Shown here one piece after another: positions 33,599 to 45,830 of a stretch of 64,000 nt of DNA; the stretch's first letter is position 1; each line of letters opens with the position of its first letter. The notes below the pieces were generated by a model. That model was not told the origin of the DNA and ran no database searches. It saw only the letters and a list, made by a program, of their open reading frames with translations. This DNA is from Selaginella moellendorffii (lineage: Eukaryota; Streptophyta; Lycopodiopsida; Selaginellales; Selaginellaceae): NCBI RefSeq assembly GCF_000143415.4, contig NW_003314262.1, forward strand, positions 3,282,519 through 3,346,518. Direction: 5' to 3'. The position numbers and the translations under genes are program-made.

Positions 33599-35849
33599 TG
33601 TTGTGAATGTGATTACGGGTATCAAAAGTTATTTATTAGTGAGTTATTTTAAATATTCTTTCTTTACTGCTATGATGGCAGAAAATTAGTATTGTTGGAC
33701 CTTTTATTACACTCTCTTGTGCTACTAGAGTTAACTGGGCATTTTGAATGTAATTATATTGGACGAGCATAAAAATGGAATTCTTACATACTATTACCTA
33801 AACATGCTTAGCCTGGTAAAGAGTTTCTATCTCATTGTATCTTGCACTGGCTAATGATAAACACTCCTACAATATTGAGTTTAATCCCTCAATATTCACT
33901 AAATAATAACTTATTATGTCCACTAAGACACCCTTGTTATCATACTGTGAGACATAAATACCTAAGCTCCAAAGTGGAGCCAAAAGTGTGTTATATATTA
34001 GTGGTTAAAGTAGGAGTTCACGAATATAACACGTTTGGACCAAAAGTTTCAACTTGGGAAGTTAAGAGTGGGAGTGGAACTCCCAACAAAGTGCTTGAAG
34101 AAAGAGTACAAAGTGATCAATGAATTAGTCTCTAGTAAAGGGACACAAAAGGACCAACATATGGCAAATGTTATGACACATAGAAGTGTCGGGACCGAGT
34201 TCGAGATGGAATTGGAGAAAGAGTCCAAAATGGAGTTTGCAATAGAATCTGAGATGGAATCTGAAATGGAGTCTGAAATGGAAATCAAGACCAAAACCAA
34301 GACCCATGTGGTGGGTGATGATATAACCATTGAGGAGTCCAATGTTAGAGTGAACACATAGGTAACTTGGTGAAGTGTTCAGAAACTGACTCTAACTCCC
34401 CCGAAAAATTAAATGGTTGATGCTCCCAATCCAAGTATGGGTGGCATTACTTACTTGGATACTTGGTGTGGCTCATCAAAACCTCATTCTAGCCACTTGG
34501 CTAGTGCACCCAGAGGTGGAAGATGGGGGAGTACCCATGGGGCTTATATAGGGCCATGGTGTTTTGAAATGTTGTTTTAAATCCTAGACTGTGGAAAGGA
34601 AAATGAGTAGTCCTTTTGTATAGTTAGTAAGGGTATGGTCACGTGGTGAAGAAGTTCTAAAGGTGAATATGGAACTTTAGGCCTTAATCCAACAGCAATG
34701 TTGGCAAGCACTACTATGGACGAAAAGGGACTTGGTGGGGATTGAAAGGATATTAGGGAAGGGTGTTCCCCATATCTCCAAAGGTGTGGTCATGGGATGA
34801 CCATTTAGGGATGGATGGCCCAATTTTTGGGAAATGGGATTAAGGTATAGGTGGTTTTAGATTACCAATAAAATAAAAGTGAATAAACACAGCCTTAGTA
34901 TAGTGGGTTAATATATCAATGGTACCTTTCGGTGTTTATAGTGAAATTGGACATATGAAGAACTTAAACCAAGTGCAAAAGCAAAGGGGCATAGAGGCCA
35001 TTTATGAGGCTAATAAGTCTCTAAGTCGAGAATAGAACTTATGGAGGTTGTGATCCTCTAAATGGTTAAATGTGTAATTAAGTAACTAAAGTGGAATAGA
35101 AAAATTAGTTGTTTATATATGCTTCATATTTGGTCCTATTAGCTATTTATGAAAAGTGTTCAAATTTGTAAGTTGAGCATATCTACAGAATGTAGAGATT
35201 GTCCTGAATATGATGGTGTTTTTCTTGCATTCAAATTTGTAATCTAACACTATTCCATATTTAATAAGTTTTTGTGATTATCCCAAAGACTAACTCATGG
35301 GATTGGTGGGATTTGAGTGAAAGTGTTTTGCTTGGGGGTGGGGGTTGGAAGGGGGTTTAAATGTATAGTAAGGATAGTAAGTATGTTGGGCATGGAAGAT
35401 CAATCTAAAGTATAGTGTAATTTTTGTTTCCCGTTTGTGTGTTAGTCTTTATTCTACATTTGGCTTAGGTCCAAGCCTAAACTCCATACTCTACTAGTTA
35501 GTGGAATACCTATATCCTCATATTAGACTTATTGAAATAGCATTAGGTTTTGTTATGCGTATCGCATAATAAGATGGTAAATGCTTTAGGACTTTTCTAA
35601 TATCACTCTATGCTCCTACCCTTCACTCCTTGGGTGTATGCTCGGGAGTTGTACCATGCTTTGGTTCTTTCACTATTTGGCTAAATGCTCAGAAGTTTAG
35701 CTCCATCCCTTTGTTTAGTGGCCCAAAACTTTAAAACTCAAGTTCCACTCTGTTGCTTTTGGCCCATGTGTTTAAGGGATGTTTCATTCTGTGGTTATTC
35801 TATAATTAATCACTATAGGGTAAAGGGTGAAAGTTACGTGCACTATATT
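33599..35849 (+). repeat. LTR copy 1 (diverged, with internal insertion)
   Basis: Begins TGTTGTGAATGTGATTACGG, like the LTR starting at 37605. It keeps shared landmarks in order (CTTTCTTTACTGC, CCCTCAATATTCACTAAATA, CATATCTACAGAATGTAGAG, and near the end GTGCACTATA followed by TTTAGTATCAAAGAA). The matching LTR at 37605-38507 is 903 bp, so about 1.2 kb at 33955-35130 is extra. Strongly diverged, many transitions. Confidence 0.6.
33955..35130. repeat. insertion inside LTR copy 1
   Basis: This segment interrupts the homology between LTR copy 1 and the LTR at 37605: left flank CTTGTTATCATAC, right flank GCTATTTATGAAAAGTG. It contains a short open frame rich in Met/Glu/Ser (MESEMESEME) near 34260, not a known protein. 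It may be a solo LTR or non-autonomous insertion. Ends not resolved. Confidence 0.35.
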
Positions 35850-35859
35850 TAGTATCAAA

Positions 35860-37604
35860 GAATGAGTCTCAACGAATACTATCCAATGTGAGTGGATAAT
35901 TAATCTTATTATATACATAGAGATGATAATGATGACCTGAGTGGGTATACATTTGGTCACTATGGCTTTGCATGCATCCCTTGGGTATAGAATTTAGTTA
36001 CTTTTTCATACTAGATTATATAAGCTTTCGCTTGGGCTCAAAAAATAGATATGAAATGTACCGTCTATATGAGTTTGAGCATAGGCTTATAAATGAGGCA
36101 TATTAGAAACTTAAGGTTATGCTTTGAGTTGGCAAGATTAATGTTTGCCTATCGATTGTTATCATGAGTTATTTCAGATTACCATGGTTAAAAATAAACC
36201 TCCTATAAGTTTGTTATGAGTGGTGAATAAACTAGTCCATATCTATTTAGCATCACACTAGTGGATCCTTTCTAGGCATAATCATGAATAGATCAAATAA
36301 ACTGTAGAGATAATCTATTAGTTCAAGTAGTCATTATTGTGCTCCTTCATAAACTTTTCTTAGACTGGATTGAAGGCAATACAAATGCAAACTTGAGGCT
36401 TAGTCAAAATTTAGACCAAAAAGAAAATCATTAGGGACAAAAGATTAAATATGTAAATCATCTTTTTTTTCTTCAAGAGATGATTTACAAGAAAGTGTGA
36501 TCTTATTGCTAGTGTTCAAATTATGCAACTGGAAGTCTTCATTTAGATGTATGTTAGTTATAATGGTCTTACAAGTGATGAGTTGTTAGTGGATAGTGAT
36601 GAAGTGCTAAATCAATTGGTCCAGGTTTAATATTGAGCCTTGAGTTACAATCTCAATTCTTTTCTAAAGAATTTTACTATTATTCTTTAAGTACCTTGGT
36701 GTTTGATTAATTTTGAGTTTCATCAGAAAGAGGGTGACATAAATTTATCTATATTGTAAACAAAGTTGGTGGTATTAAGTATTATAAATCTCTTCGATGG
36801 AATATGGCATTTATATTACATTTTATAAAATTAAGTTGACACTTGATACTCACATAAACCTTAGAGTACTGATATGGGTGTTATTTGTAATGTTACTCAA
36901 TTGATGATAAGGTTATTGTGATGTTTATATCATATCTTAGTATTTATGAGGTATGTGTTTATGAAATTGTTTGATCAAATAATGATCAACCCTAAAGTGG
37001 TTGATAAAGATGTTAGTCTACTTGCATATAGTAACATTGTAGCTAAGTTAACGTTATCATATTGAAACTTGAAATTGATTGAAGAAGAGTGTTAATGCAA
37101 TATGGATATTTGAAGATATGGTCATTGTCATTGAGTTTTGGGTATTCATTTTAGCATTTACGGATATTGGTGTTGGATGTCAGTTATGTGGGTATATGTT
37201 GAATGCTTATACATGTTGTTGAGTCATAAGAATTTATGTTAAAGTGAACCAAGTTGCAGATAGGAAAAAGTTAGTTGAGTCTTAAAAGTTTACATTTCTA
37301 GATTGAGAGTTATTTTTTGTCTAGGATGGAAAACTTTTTATAAAGTTTCTTAGATTTTTCTAGTGGTTGATTTGTTAATCATTTTGCCCGAAAACCATTT
37401 TATTTTTAATAGCCATTACAAATTGGTGAAGTGGTTTAAATTAACTTTGGTTAACTTACAGCTTAATTGGTAATTTGTATGATGCAACTAAAAGGAATGC
37501 TAACTTTTAAGGTTAAGACAATTGAATTTGGAGTTGCCATAGAAAATTAGCTGTTGTGCTTTCTTAAAGAGGTGACCCTTCTATTTTTCTTCTGTAGCAT
37601 CATG
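35860..37604 (+). repeat. long non-coding retroelement segment, forward copy
   Basis: No reading frame is supported. The segment is similar, in reverse orientation, to about 48290-50318. Shared order includes GAGTGGGTATACATTTGG, CTTGGGTATAGAATTTAGTT, GGATCCTTTCTAGGCATAAT, CCCTAAAGTGGTTGATAAAG and GGTGACCCTTCTATTTTT. It starts just after the primer-site-like sequence of LTR copy 1 and is cut at 37604 by the next LTR. It probably belongs to a large non-autonomous LTR element. Confidence 0.6.
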
Positions 37605-38507
37605 TGTTGCAAATGTGACTTTAGGTACTTGTTAGCCAGTCTTTACAAACACTCTTTCCTTACTGCCATGACGGCAAAAGGTCGGTACAGTTGGTTCCCT
37701 CTATCATTCCCACTTAAGCTAGTTGAGAAATTGGTTAATGACTGTGTACTTAAATTGGATAAACATAAAGTAGGAACCTTATGTATTTTTTGTTAAGTAT
37801 ACTCGGCCTAGTTTGAGAAACTCCTGTCATTGGCTTGCACTTGCTAGTATCAAGAACCCCCGCGTATTGAGACTAGTCCCTCAATATCGCTGAATGATAG
37901 CTTACTATATTTGCCAAACACCTTCGCTATCATGCTTTTTATGTTGGTCTTGTTTCAATTCCAAATGCTATTTATGGAAAGTGTCTAGATTCGCTCATTT
38001 GGCATATCTACGGAATGTAGAGGTCGGCCTGAACATAATGGTGTTCGTCCTGTGCCTAAATTCGCAATCTAAGGCCATTCTAAATTTAGTAAGTTTCAAA
38101 CTTGTCCCAGAGACTAACTCCTGGTACTAAGGGAGGCTTGGGGTGAAAGCCCAAAGCATGTGTTCCTCAACATAGGGGGGCTATGGGGGGTTCCAAATGT
38201 ATAGTAGGGATAGTGGTTGGAATGCATGTCTGACCACCTGAGACATTAGTTTGGCTCCCACTAGGTTGTGTCGTTCCTTGTTCTGCATCTGGCTTGGGTC
38301 TAAACCCAAGTCCCACGTTACTCTAGTCGGTGGGGTACCCTCCTCTTCGCGTTAGGCCACTAGTATGCCAAAATTGTGCCAGACTTCGTCTGACACCATT
38401 TTGCATGCAGGTGCTGGATATGGGGAGCTGGTGCTCGTGGGATTGTACCGGACTCTTTTTGTAGTGCAACGGGCTTGGAGTTCGGCTCCAAATTCAGGTG
38501 CACTACA
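37605..38507 (+). repeat. long terminal repeat of a Ty3/gypsy element
   Basis: Starts TGTTGCAAATGTGACTTTAG and ends GTGCACTACA, that is TG..CA, directly followed by a primer-binding site and then gag. Related sequence starts at 33599 and 40566. 903 bp. It replaces the continuation of the repeat homologous to 48290, so this element inserted into older repeat DNA. Confidence 0.75.
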
Positions 38508-38509
38508 TT

Positions 38510-38520
38510 TGGTATCAGAG
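38510..38520 (+). promoter_or_regulatory. primer-binding site, initiator tRNA-Met
   Basis: TGGTATCAGAG two bases after the LTR end matches the usual plant retrotransposon primer site complementary to the 3' end of initiator tRNA-Met (TGGTATCAGAGC). Confidence 0.8.
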
Positions 38521-38680
38521 GAATTGTCTTAACAATTCCTATCCAACTTTTGTCGGATTTTCTGACTCAAGTTGCATATGCAGAGACTTTTCTAGTAGAT
38601 CCGACGCGACTTGTGTAGGATTAGTTGGATTGCACCATTCGGTAAGAACGTTGTAAGCATGTTCAGTTACTGATAGAGAT

Positions 38681-40565
38681 ATGCATGCAGCTAGCGGGAT
38701 GGTGAAAAGGAACTGTGTTGATAACGCTACAACCTCTAGACAGGCGAATCGAGAGGAGGAAACTCCTGCTAGAGATGCTGCAGAAGAGGCTGAGGCTGAG
38801 TTAGAAGAGGAAGAGCCAGATGCTATGGCGTTGCAGCGTATGGCTCAAGAAATTGAGATTGAGAATTTGCGAAGGGAGATTCGCAAATTGAAGAAGGAGA
38901 ATAAGAAGAGGAAGAAAGAAGCTAAGGTAGCTAAACCAGCTAAGCCTAAGCAACCAGAATCCTCTTCAAGTTCTGAGGATGATGAAGTTTTGCAGCCGCC
39001 CATGGTTGCACGAGTTTCAAAGTTCAAGCCTCCGAAACCACCCAATTTCAGAGGCATGCGGGACTATCAGGTTTTGGAAGACTGGGTCTATGATATGGAA
39101 AACTATTTCATAACGGCAGGCGTAGATGATCGTACGAAAGTTGCGTGCGCGCAATCCTTTGTCACTGATCATGCCAAAACTTGGTGGTGCCAGATGTGTG
39201 CTGAAAAAAGGCAGACTAGAAGTTGGACCAAGATGTGGTCTCATATTCGTAAGGAATACTTGGCGGATGATCTTGGTTTGAGACTTTGTGTGGAGCTGTG
39301 GCGGTTAAAGCAGCGAGGGGATCTCATGCATTACGTTAATGCGTTTGCTCAGAAGCGCATTATGATTGCAAATATAAGTGACAAAGATGCTCGAACTTAT
39401 TTCCTGGAAGGTTTAAGTTCACTTTCTCGCAATGAGATTTTGAAGTTTAAGCCGAAGATGTACCTGGAGTGTAAGGAGGCAGTGCAACAAGTTGCCTTTA
39501 GTCACTCACTCATGGAACAATATCAGCAACCGTATGCTGGTAACTTGGACAAGAATAAAAATTCTGGGAATAAACAAGGTGACCGGAAACAGAGGGTGGA
39601 AGGTAGGTTCTGCCCTGGAGGCTCACAAACAATAGTTAACAAAGGTGGTGGTGGTTGAAGACCACCAGCAGCTTCTTCTGGTCCTAGGCCCTTTGTTCCT
39701 CCTCCTGGTGGGTACAAGCAGCAGCAACTTGCGAAACCTGCTCCTAGCGGAACAAGTAGTTTGGGTCATTACTTTCATTGTGGAGAGTCAGGATATAGGT
39801 CCTCGGAATGTCCCAACAAGCATAAGACAAGGTCTCATGTTAATGTCATGAGGGAAGATGGTGGTGGTGAAGCCGAGGGGGTTGACGAGTTGGTCAATGA
39901 AGACTATGAGGAAGAGGAGGTGAGTTACTTTCGTTGCTTTCCTCAAGCTTTTTAAGCAGTCAATGCAAACACTGATCCGTTGATGTATTTGGTAGGATTT
40001 GTCTGTGGACACCGAATCCGAGTGATGATTGATACGGGAGCTACGCACAATGTGATATCCAAAGACTTAGTTAAGTTGTTAGGATTGAATGCTGAGCAAA
40101 TGTCGCCTATGCACTTCCAGTTTGCAAAAGATGGGCAAGTAGCCAGAAAGTTTGTGAGTGACGTTCCAATAAAGATATCCAAGTGGAAAGAAAGAGTGGA
40201 CTTGGTAGTGTTGAAAATACCAGATTTTCAGATGGTGTTTGGTATGGATTTCTTCAACAAGTATATAAAGGGGATTTATGGTGCTAGACAAAGTCGTATT
40301 ACGTTGAAGTCAGAAGGACGTCCCAATGTGTCCTTTCAGTTGCAAAAGTGCTCCTCAAAGGATTGGGATGCTAAGTTCCTGACTGCGAGAGCCGCTCAAA
40401 AAGTAGCTAAGAAGGGATATCGGACCTTTTGGGTTCAAGTGATGGAAGTTGAGAGTGTTGGTGACTCAGTTCGAATCAATGACAAGGTTGATCCTATATC
40501 AAAGAAGATATTGGAGTTGTTGGTGTAGAATCAGGATATCTTCTCGAAGGATTTGCCATCAAGGC
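38681..40565 (+). pseudogene. Ty3/gypsy gag-protease frame with in-frame stops
   Basis: One continuous frame. Gag starts MHAASGMVKRNCVDNATTSR, has a coiled-coil-like Lys/Glu segment (LRREIRKLKKENKKRKKEAK), then the retrotransposon gag core (DYQVLEDWVYDMENYFITAG, HAKTWWCQM, EYLADDLGLRLCVELWRLKQ). A TGA at 39656 and a TAA near 39954 interrupt it. The zinc knuckle reads HYFHCGESGYRSSECP: the first Cys and the His of CCHC are both Tyr, each explicable by one transition. The aspartic protease has the active site IDTGATHNVIS and VFGMDFFNKY. The frame ends after a TAG (40526) with NQDIFSKDLPS, the usual lead-in to reverse transcriptase, where an LTR-like sequence starts at 40566. Not functional. Confidence 0.85.
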
Positions 40566-40616
40566 TGTCGCGAATGTGACTTCGGGTATCGAAAGTTACT
40601 TGTCGGCCAGTCCTTA

Positions 40617-40638
40617 GGGCGGGGTTCCATGCTCCACC
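40617..40638 (+). repeat. left terminal inverted repeat of Harbinger element
   Basis: 22 bp identical to the reverse complement of 45124-45145. Preceded by target duplication TTA. Confidence 0.9.
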
Positions 40639-41509
40639 CTGGGGGGAAAATTTCCAAGGGGGAGAAATAAAACCCTAGGTTCCATGCCCCCCCCCCTTGT
40701 GACATGGCACCAAAAATGGGGGGGAAGGGGGAAACTCGGTGTCCCCTCCATAAATTTCTTCTGGAGCCTAGAATCTGGTAACAAATAAAATAATGCCACG
40801 TGGCTAAATTGCCACATCATCTAAAAATTTGACCCGCCCTAATTTTGCCGCCATGTGAGCGTGTGAGTTCTTGGAGGGTTTTAGGGGGGATTTTTGCAGT
40901 GATTTGAGAAAGAAGTTTGTAAGAAATGGAGAATCGCTCACCCTCACCTTATCCATGGTTGCAATTTGGCTTTTATTCTAGTTCATCAATAGCTCAAACT
41001 TATGTAAGTATGAAATTTTGTAGTTCTAGAATTTTGCTTGTTTTTCTTAATGTCCAGGGAGGAAAGGGCTCTTCTTTTAGTGCTAGCATGGGATCTATGC
41101 CAAATGCAACCATGATCCAGGTACTTTTCATTTTCTCTTTTGTTTTTTTCTTTTGTTTAGTAAAATTTTGCAATGGTTTTTAATCTGGCATTCCTACATT
41201 CAACCCGATGATTGGATTTGTTCCAAGTATCCCTACAATGCAAGCTAACTTCAATTCATCGAGCCAGGTATTTTTTTCCAATTGTTTTTTCCTACTTTGT
41301 TTTGAATGCATTTTTGCAACAGCAAGGATTTCATGGTGGGGGAATTGAAAATTCCTCTTTCACAACTTTATTATCACTACCTCCTCCAGGAACTAGCTCT
41401 TTTGATGGAGCAACAAGTATTCCAGAGGTACAATAAATATTATTTGTGTTTATTTTTTGATTTCACAACTTGTTTTCCCAAAATGAACCAACTTTGAATG
41501 ATGAACAAA

Positions 41510-42381
41510 AAGGAAAATGGTCTACTGATGAAAACATGGCTCTTTAGTATGCAAAGAGGATGGAAAAGGAGAAGGATCAAGAAGGCGGTGGCCGTAGAAA
41601 ATCAATGAAAGGACCAAAGAAGTGGCAACGCATTTCCAACATCTTACGTTCACAGGGATTTTTTCGCACACAAAAGCAATGTGAGTTACAATGGGATGAG
41701 CTTGCAAAATAGTGGAGGCAGATTAGTGATTACGAGAATAACATCTCATCAGGGAAACCATCCTACTTTAGTGGTGAGTTTACTACAGGGATGAAGAAGG
41801 ATGCAAAGCTTCCTCGTGCATTCGATGAAGGCCTCTACAATGAGATGTCATTGTGGATGACATGGTCGATAGCTAATGTTCTAGGTAGCCACCGAGTTGA
41901 TACATCTATGGGTTCTACAATTGCAAATGAGTCACCAGGCTATGGTAAGTTCATTTAGATTTTTTGATTGACTTATGTTTTTCTTTTTTCCAGAGACAAA
42001 TGCAACTGCAAATCCAGATCCAGATGTTATATTTGAGACACAAGATCCTAGAGATGCTAACGAGGACATTCCAGAAGTACAAGTCGGTGGGAAGAAAGTT
42101 TCAATTGCTACAAGGAAAAAATGCAAGTGCACTCCAAAGGGATCTGATGGTCTTCTTGAGTGAAGTGACGAGCAAAGGAAAGCAATGATGCAAGAACTTC
42201 GAGATAGCAACATACAAATGATGGAAAAAATGGAGGCAACTGATGATCGATGCCACCAAGCTTCAATTGCTGCTGCAGATAGGAGAGTTGCAATGATGTT
42301 GCAAGGAACACATATGATGTATGAGGAACTTCAATTGCTGCGGCAGCCTTTTGTGGAATCAATGGTGACAAAGGAGAAGTA
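41510..42381 (+). pseudogene. Harbinger Myb/SANT-like DNA-binding protein, broken
   Basis: Frame reads WSTDENMAL, stop TAG, YAKRMEKEKDQEGGGRRKSM, KGPKKWQRISNILRSQGFFR, TQKQCELQWDELAK, stop TAG, WRQISDYENNISSGKPSYFS, MKKDAKLPRAFDEGLYNEMS. This is the trihelix/Myb-SANT-like domain (W..DE...L, K.W..I, R...QC..QW..L) of the second Harbinger protein, which helps the transposase enter the nucleus and bind ends. A small intron probably interrupts after ANESPGY near 41944. The tail, after a TGA near 42161, has AMMQELRDSNIQMMEKMEAT and ends VTKEK. The stops fit CAG-to-TAG type changes. Confidence 0.7.
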
Positions 42382-43617
42382 GAATTGCAAACTTTGTGTT
42401 TTAAAGTTACACTTATTTAACATAGCATTTTAGAGTTTTGGGGTTTTGCACGTCTTTTTTTCCTCGTGGCTATGGTGTCCCTGTGTGGATCGGTGGCATC
42501 CAAGGCCATGAAGCTTGCCAGGGCAGCAGCACTGGTGTTGGCCAAGAAAGCTGGGACAGGAACGGCAGACAGAGAAGAGGCATGGATTCTGAAGATTACG
42601 GTGGAGCGTTGCTGGATCAATCTAGGGTATGCTATTTCTCATGGAGCAGGGAGCTGTGGAGGTAGTGAAGCATGAGAGGAGGAGCGACTTTAATTGCTGG
42701 GAATACTAGGTATTTTTAGATCCTTGGGCGATTGCATGTAGGCTCTGCATTTCAATTTCATTTTTGTTCTATTCTTGTAAGTGGACAGCCACAAGCCGAT
42801 GTGTCACTTGCTAGGGATCTAGAATGGATCTGAAACAAGAGGCATTTTGAGAAGGACCATGGACAGTTTCGCTATAGCTGGTCCATAATGTCACTGCAGC
42901 GCTGGATCGAGAACAGGTACAAATAGAAAAGCAGGAGAAAGAATTCCTCCATTGTTTTTATACTGCTTATAGGTGGTGATCGCTTGTGATCTTGCTAAAG
43001 GAAGTGACCAATGGATGGATTGATCAATCAATCACAAAGGTATTTATACTCTCGCTCCGCTGGTTTTTCTGGATGAATCATCACTTTGGCTCGTCCACAC
43101 CACTCACTTTGTTATTAAGCTGACTTCAACCGCCACTCACTCACTCTCTCATTTTTACAAATCTCTCAGGAAGGAAGATGAAGATGGTAGTAGCATTTTA
43201 TCCGCTGAAAGCAATAGCGACCAATCAACGCCAGTGGCGAGTGTTGATTCGGGATCAACAGACAAAAAGAAATTCGCAGATTGAGAATAGGTAAAAACAG
43301 AAGAAAGTATTCCTCCATCAATCGGCGAGAGCTTGACATAAACCAGAACAGGTAATAGTTTTGTTTTTGTTCGTTTGTTGCTCCCAGTTTACTGTTTACA
43401 TTCCAGCACAAGCACCCAGCCTTGATACTGATAATCACCAGAGGGAGCTTGACATAAACCATCACATGGAGAGCGCATCGCCATTGTTGTGATCATCGTT
43501 CTTCTGAGCTGCTGGTCGACTGTGGCGCAAGTCTCATGCAGCAGGATCTTAAAAGAGGATCAACACCAAAACGTTTAGTTTTTGTCACTCTTAAGTAAAT
43601 AAAGTACAAAAGTATTG
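42382..43617. other. Harbinger internal spacer, nothing recognised
   Basis: Between the two Harbinger genes. A frame near 42466-42675 (KAMKLARAAALVLAKKAGTG) resembles no known family. The rest is AT-rich with no structure I can name. Confidence 0.4.
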
Positions 43618-44650
43618 TCACTCTAAGCTCTCTATAAACTTTTCCACTATGTCTCTCAATGCTATGCCATCTTTAGCTGAACGAAGAGACCTTTGTGGAA
43701 GGTAGCTTGCATCATGGTTAAATTTGTCGGGGTCAAAATCTTCCATGAACTTATTATTCCGTGTGATCATTAAGTTATGTAGCACACAACAGGCCATGAT
43801 GTTATTTGCAAGGATGCCTGGATGACCTCTGAATCCTTTCCGAGCTAGCAATTTCCATTGTCTCTTTAAAATTCCAAAAGATTGCTCAACAACAATCCTC
43901 GTAAAAGAATGAAGGAAGTTGTACTGCTCTTTGCCATGAAACCTGTTTGGATATGGGACCAACACCGGTAAAGCATAGTCATATCCTCCATCTGCAATGA
44001 TATATTGTGGAATGTCCCCAAACTCTGTGTGGTACACTAGACCACATAAACACTTCTTCTCAATCCAAGCCTTCTTCAAACCACTAGAATTCCAAACTCG
44101 TCTATCTGGAACACTACCTGCTAACCCTGTTGTTATGTCAAGGAATGAAATCTTATTGTCTACCACGGCTTGAACTACCATCGAGTATTACTTTTTTGCC
44201 CCAGCATACCAATCCATTGCATCCTTTGATCCTGAGAGCTCGATTGCAATGTGAGTGCAATCCATTGCACCACAACAGTTTGGGAATCCACGCAATCTCT
44301 GAAATCCAGTTATAACTTCTTTCATTCCCTCCTCATCCGGCTAATGGATCATTAGTCCTTCATGCTCAAGCAATGCATACCTGAAACGGCATAGACAAGC
44401 TTGGGCAGTGCATGAAGCCACTCCAAATGCATCACCAATTGTTCACCACATATCCCCAGATGCTAAACGTTTCAAAGCAATAGCTACTTGCTTTGAAACA
44501 GGCAAGTGCTGCCCTGGTATTTCTACCAAACCTAGAGGAGGCCTCCTGACCAATTTTGGAGCAAGCTTATCACAAAGAAAAGTGAATGTAGATACCGAAA
44601 CCCGAAAAACTTCTCTGAATCTTTGTGGATCTATATGAAGAACCTCAAGC
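43618..44650 (-). pseudogene. Harbinger DDE transposase (HARBI1/DDE_Tnp_4-like), broken
   Basis: Reading leftwards: DKLAPKLVRRPPLGLVEIPG, ALKRLASGDMW, stop TGA where Arg is expected, TIGDAFGVASCTAQACLCRF, YALLEHEGLMIH, stop TAG where Trp of WP is expected, then PDEEGMKEVITGFQRLRGFP. The first catalytic Asp is in GAMDCTHIAIE. A TAA follows near 44187, then an open run at 44181-43618 with FLDITTGLAGSVPDRRVWNS, the second Asp region IADGGYDYALP, and the catalytic Glu in RIVVEQSFGILKRQWKLLAR, then ACCVLHNL. All three DDE residues remain and only single stops disrupt it. Family assignment is firm. Confidence 0.85.
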
Positions 44651-45123
44651 TCTGTTTGATACCACTAGTGTAGACTTCTCGACTTGATGTAGTACGCACC
44701 GATCGATAACCCTCGGAGCTCCTTTTTAGTGATCACTCTCTCAACAAATGAAGATGTAGTGGGACATGGCATAGAAAGAACTATAGCAATCACTTCCCCC
44801 ACCATTTGAATGAACAAGAGTTTTCTTAAAACCGGAACTAAAATCATGTCCTCCTCCTCCAGAAAGAACAACTCTACCAAATTTAAGTACCTCATCACAA
44901 TCCCTACAGCATGGGAAATGATCGCCAAGGAAGAATTGGTGAGCCGTAGCATGCTGTACGCTCAATTTAGGGCAAACAAAATTGGTGCCCTAATCCTTTA
45001 TGACGTGGGAAAAAAAATGCTGATGTGTAAACCTACATGGCATATAAAGAAGGGGGTTACATGTAACCATTAAAAAAAGGGGGAGGGGAGTTTTTTTTGG
45101 AGGGGGGGAGAAATTTTCAGGTA

Positions 45124-45145
45124 GGTGGAGCATGGAACCCCGCCC
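45124..45145 (-). repeat. right terminal inverted repeat of Harbinger element
   Basis: Mirror of 40617-40638. Followed by target duplication TTA at 45146-45148. A G-rich stretch just inside each end (near 40680-40735 and 45070-45110) extends the inverted symmetry imperfectly. Confidence 0.9.
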
Positions 45146-45520
45146 TTACAGACACTCTTTCCTTACTGCCACGACGGCAGGAGGTCGGTATTGCTGGACC
45201 TGTTATCAATTTCCGCCTAAGCTAGTTGAGAAACTGGTCTTTGTGTGTGCACTTGACCAGATGAGCATAAGGAAGGAATTCCTAAGTGTCTATTTAGTCA
45301 AGCATACTTGACCTGGTTAGAGAAACTCATTTGTTGACTTGCACTTGCTAGTGTTGAGAACACTCGCAATATTGAGCTTGGTCCCTCAATATTCACTAGA
45401 TGATAGCTTACCATGTCTGCCAAACACCCTCGCTATCATGCCCTTAGCATTAGTCTCAATTTGGTCCCAAAAGTTATTTATGGAAAGTGTCTAGATTTGC
45501 TCATTTGGAATATCTACGGG

Positions 45521-45830
45521 CATGGCGGACCAAACCTCTTTGTCTAACACGGATGCGCTACCAGCTCAGACACCTTCTGGCCGTCGCCGACAAGGAAATG
45601 ACCAACAGAGTTAGCCACCCTTGCTGCTCTAGTTGTCACCCAGCTTACAAAAGTGTGATATGCCCCTGCCTGCAAGGACATAGAGAGAGAAGCTAGAGGC
45701 CCCAACCCTCCTGAGCAAAGAAACCAAACCCGTCAGTAAAGTTTAGATAGACTATTGTAAATAGGAAATTAGAGTTGTTTACACGGTCATGCCCTTTTAA
45801 CGGAATAAGGAACATTGAGAGAGAGGCGGG
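45521..45830 (+). repeat. retroelement-like repeat, forward arm
   Basis: Contains a short start-like frame (MADQTSLSNTDALPAQTPSG) ended by TAG, then CCTGCAAGGACATAGAGAGA, GTTGTTTACACGGTCATGCC and ATTGAGAGAGAGGCGGG. The same phrases occur reversed at about 52690-52955 (for example CCTCTCTCTCGATGATTC and GGCATGGTTGTGTAAACAAC). The pair brackets the block 45.8-52.7 kb in opposite orientations. Confidence 0.5.

Larger units (their letters stand above)
40617..45145. mobile_element. PIF/Harbinger DNA transposon, complete ends
   Basis: Begins GGGCGGGGTTCCATGCTC and ends with the exact reverse complement; the perfect inverted repeat is 22 bp (40617-40638 and 45124-45145). It is flanked on both sides by TTA (40614-40616, 45146-45148), the 3-bp target duplication typical of PIF/Harbinger. 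Inside are the two expected genes: a Myb/SANT-type DNA-binding protein (+) and a DDE transposase (-). Both contain single in-frame stops, so the 4,529-bp copy is probably immobile alone, but its ends look intact. Confidence 0.9.
40566..45520 (+). repeat. third LTR copy, truncated and split by the Harbinger element
   Basis: TGTCGCGAATGTGACTTCGG at 40566 to the TTA at 40614 continues after the Harbinger element at 45149 with CAGACACTCTTTCCTTACTG and further landmarks shared with 37605-38000. Homology stops near 45520 after GAATATCTACGG, where a different repeat follows. So LTR sequence occupies 40566-40616 and 45149-45520 only. Confidence 0.7.

Noticed and set aside
34035-34361. Acidic repeat frame with MESEMESEME
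   Set aside because: Low-complexity run inside an LTR insertion, open on both strands; no gene evidence.
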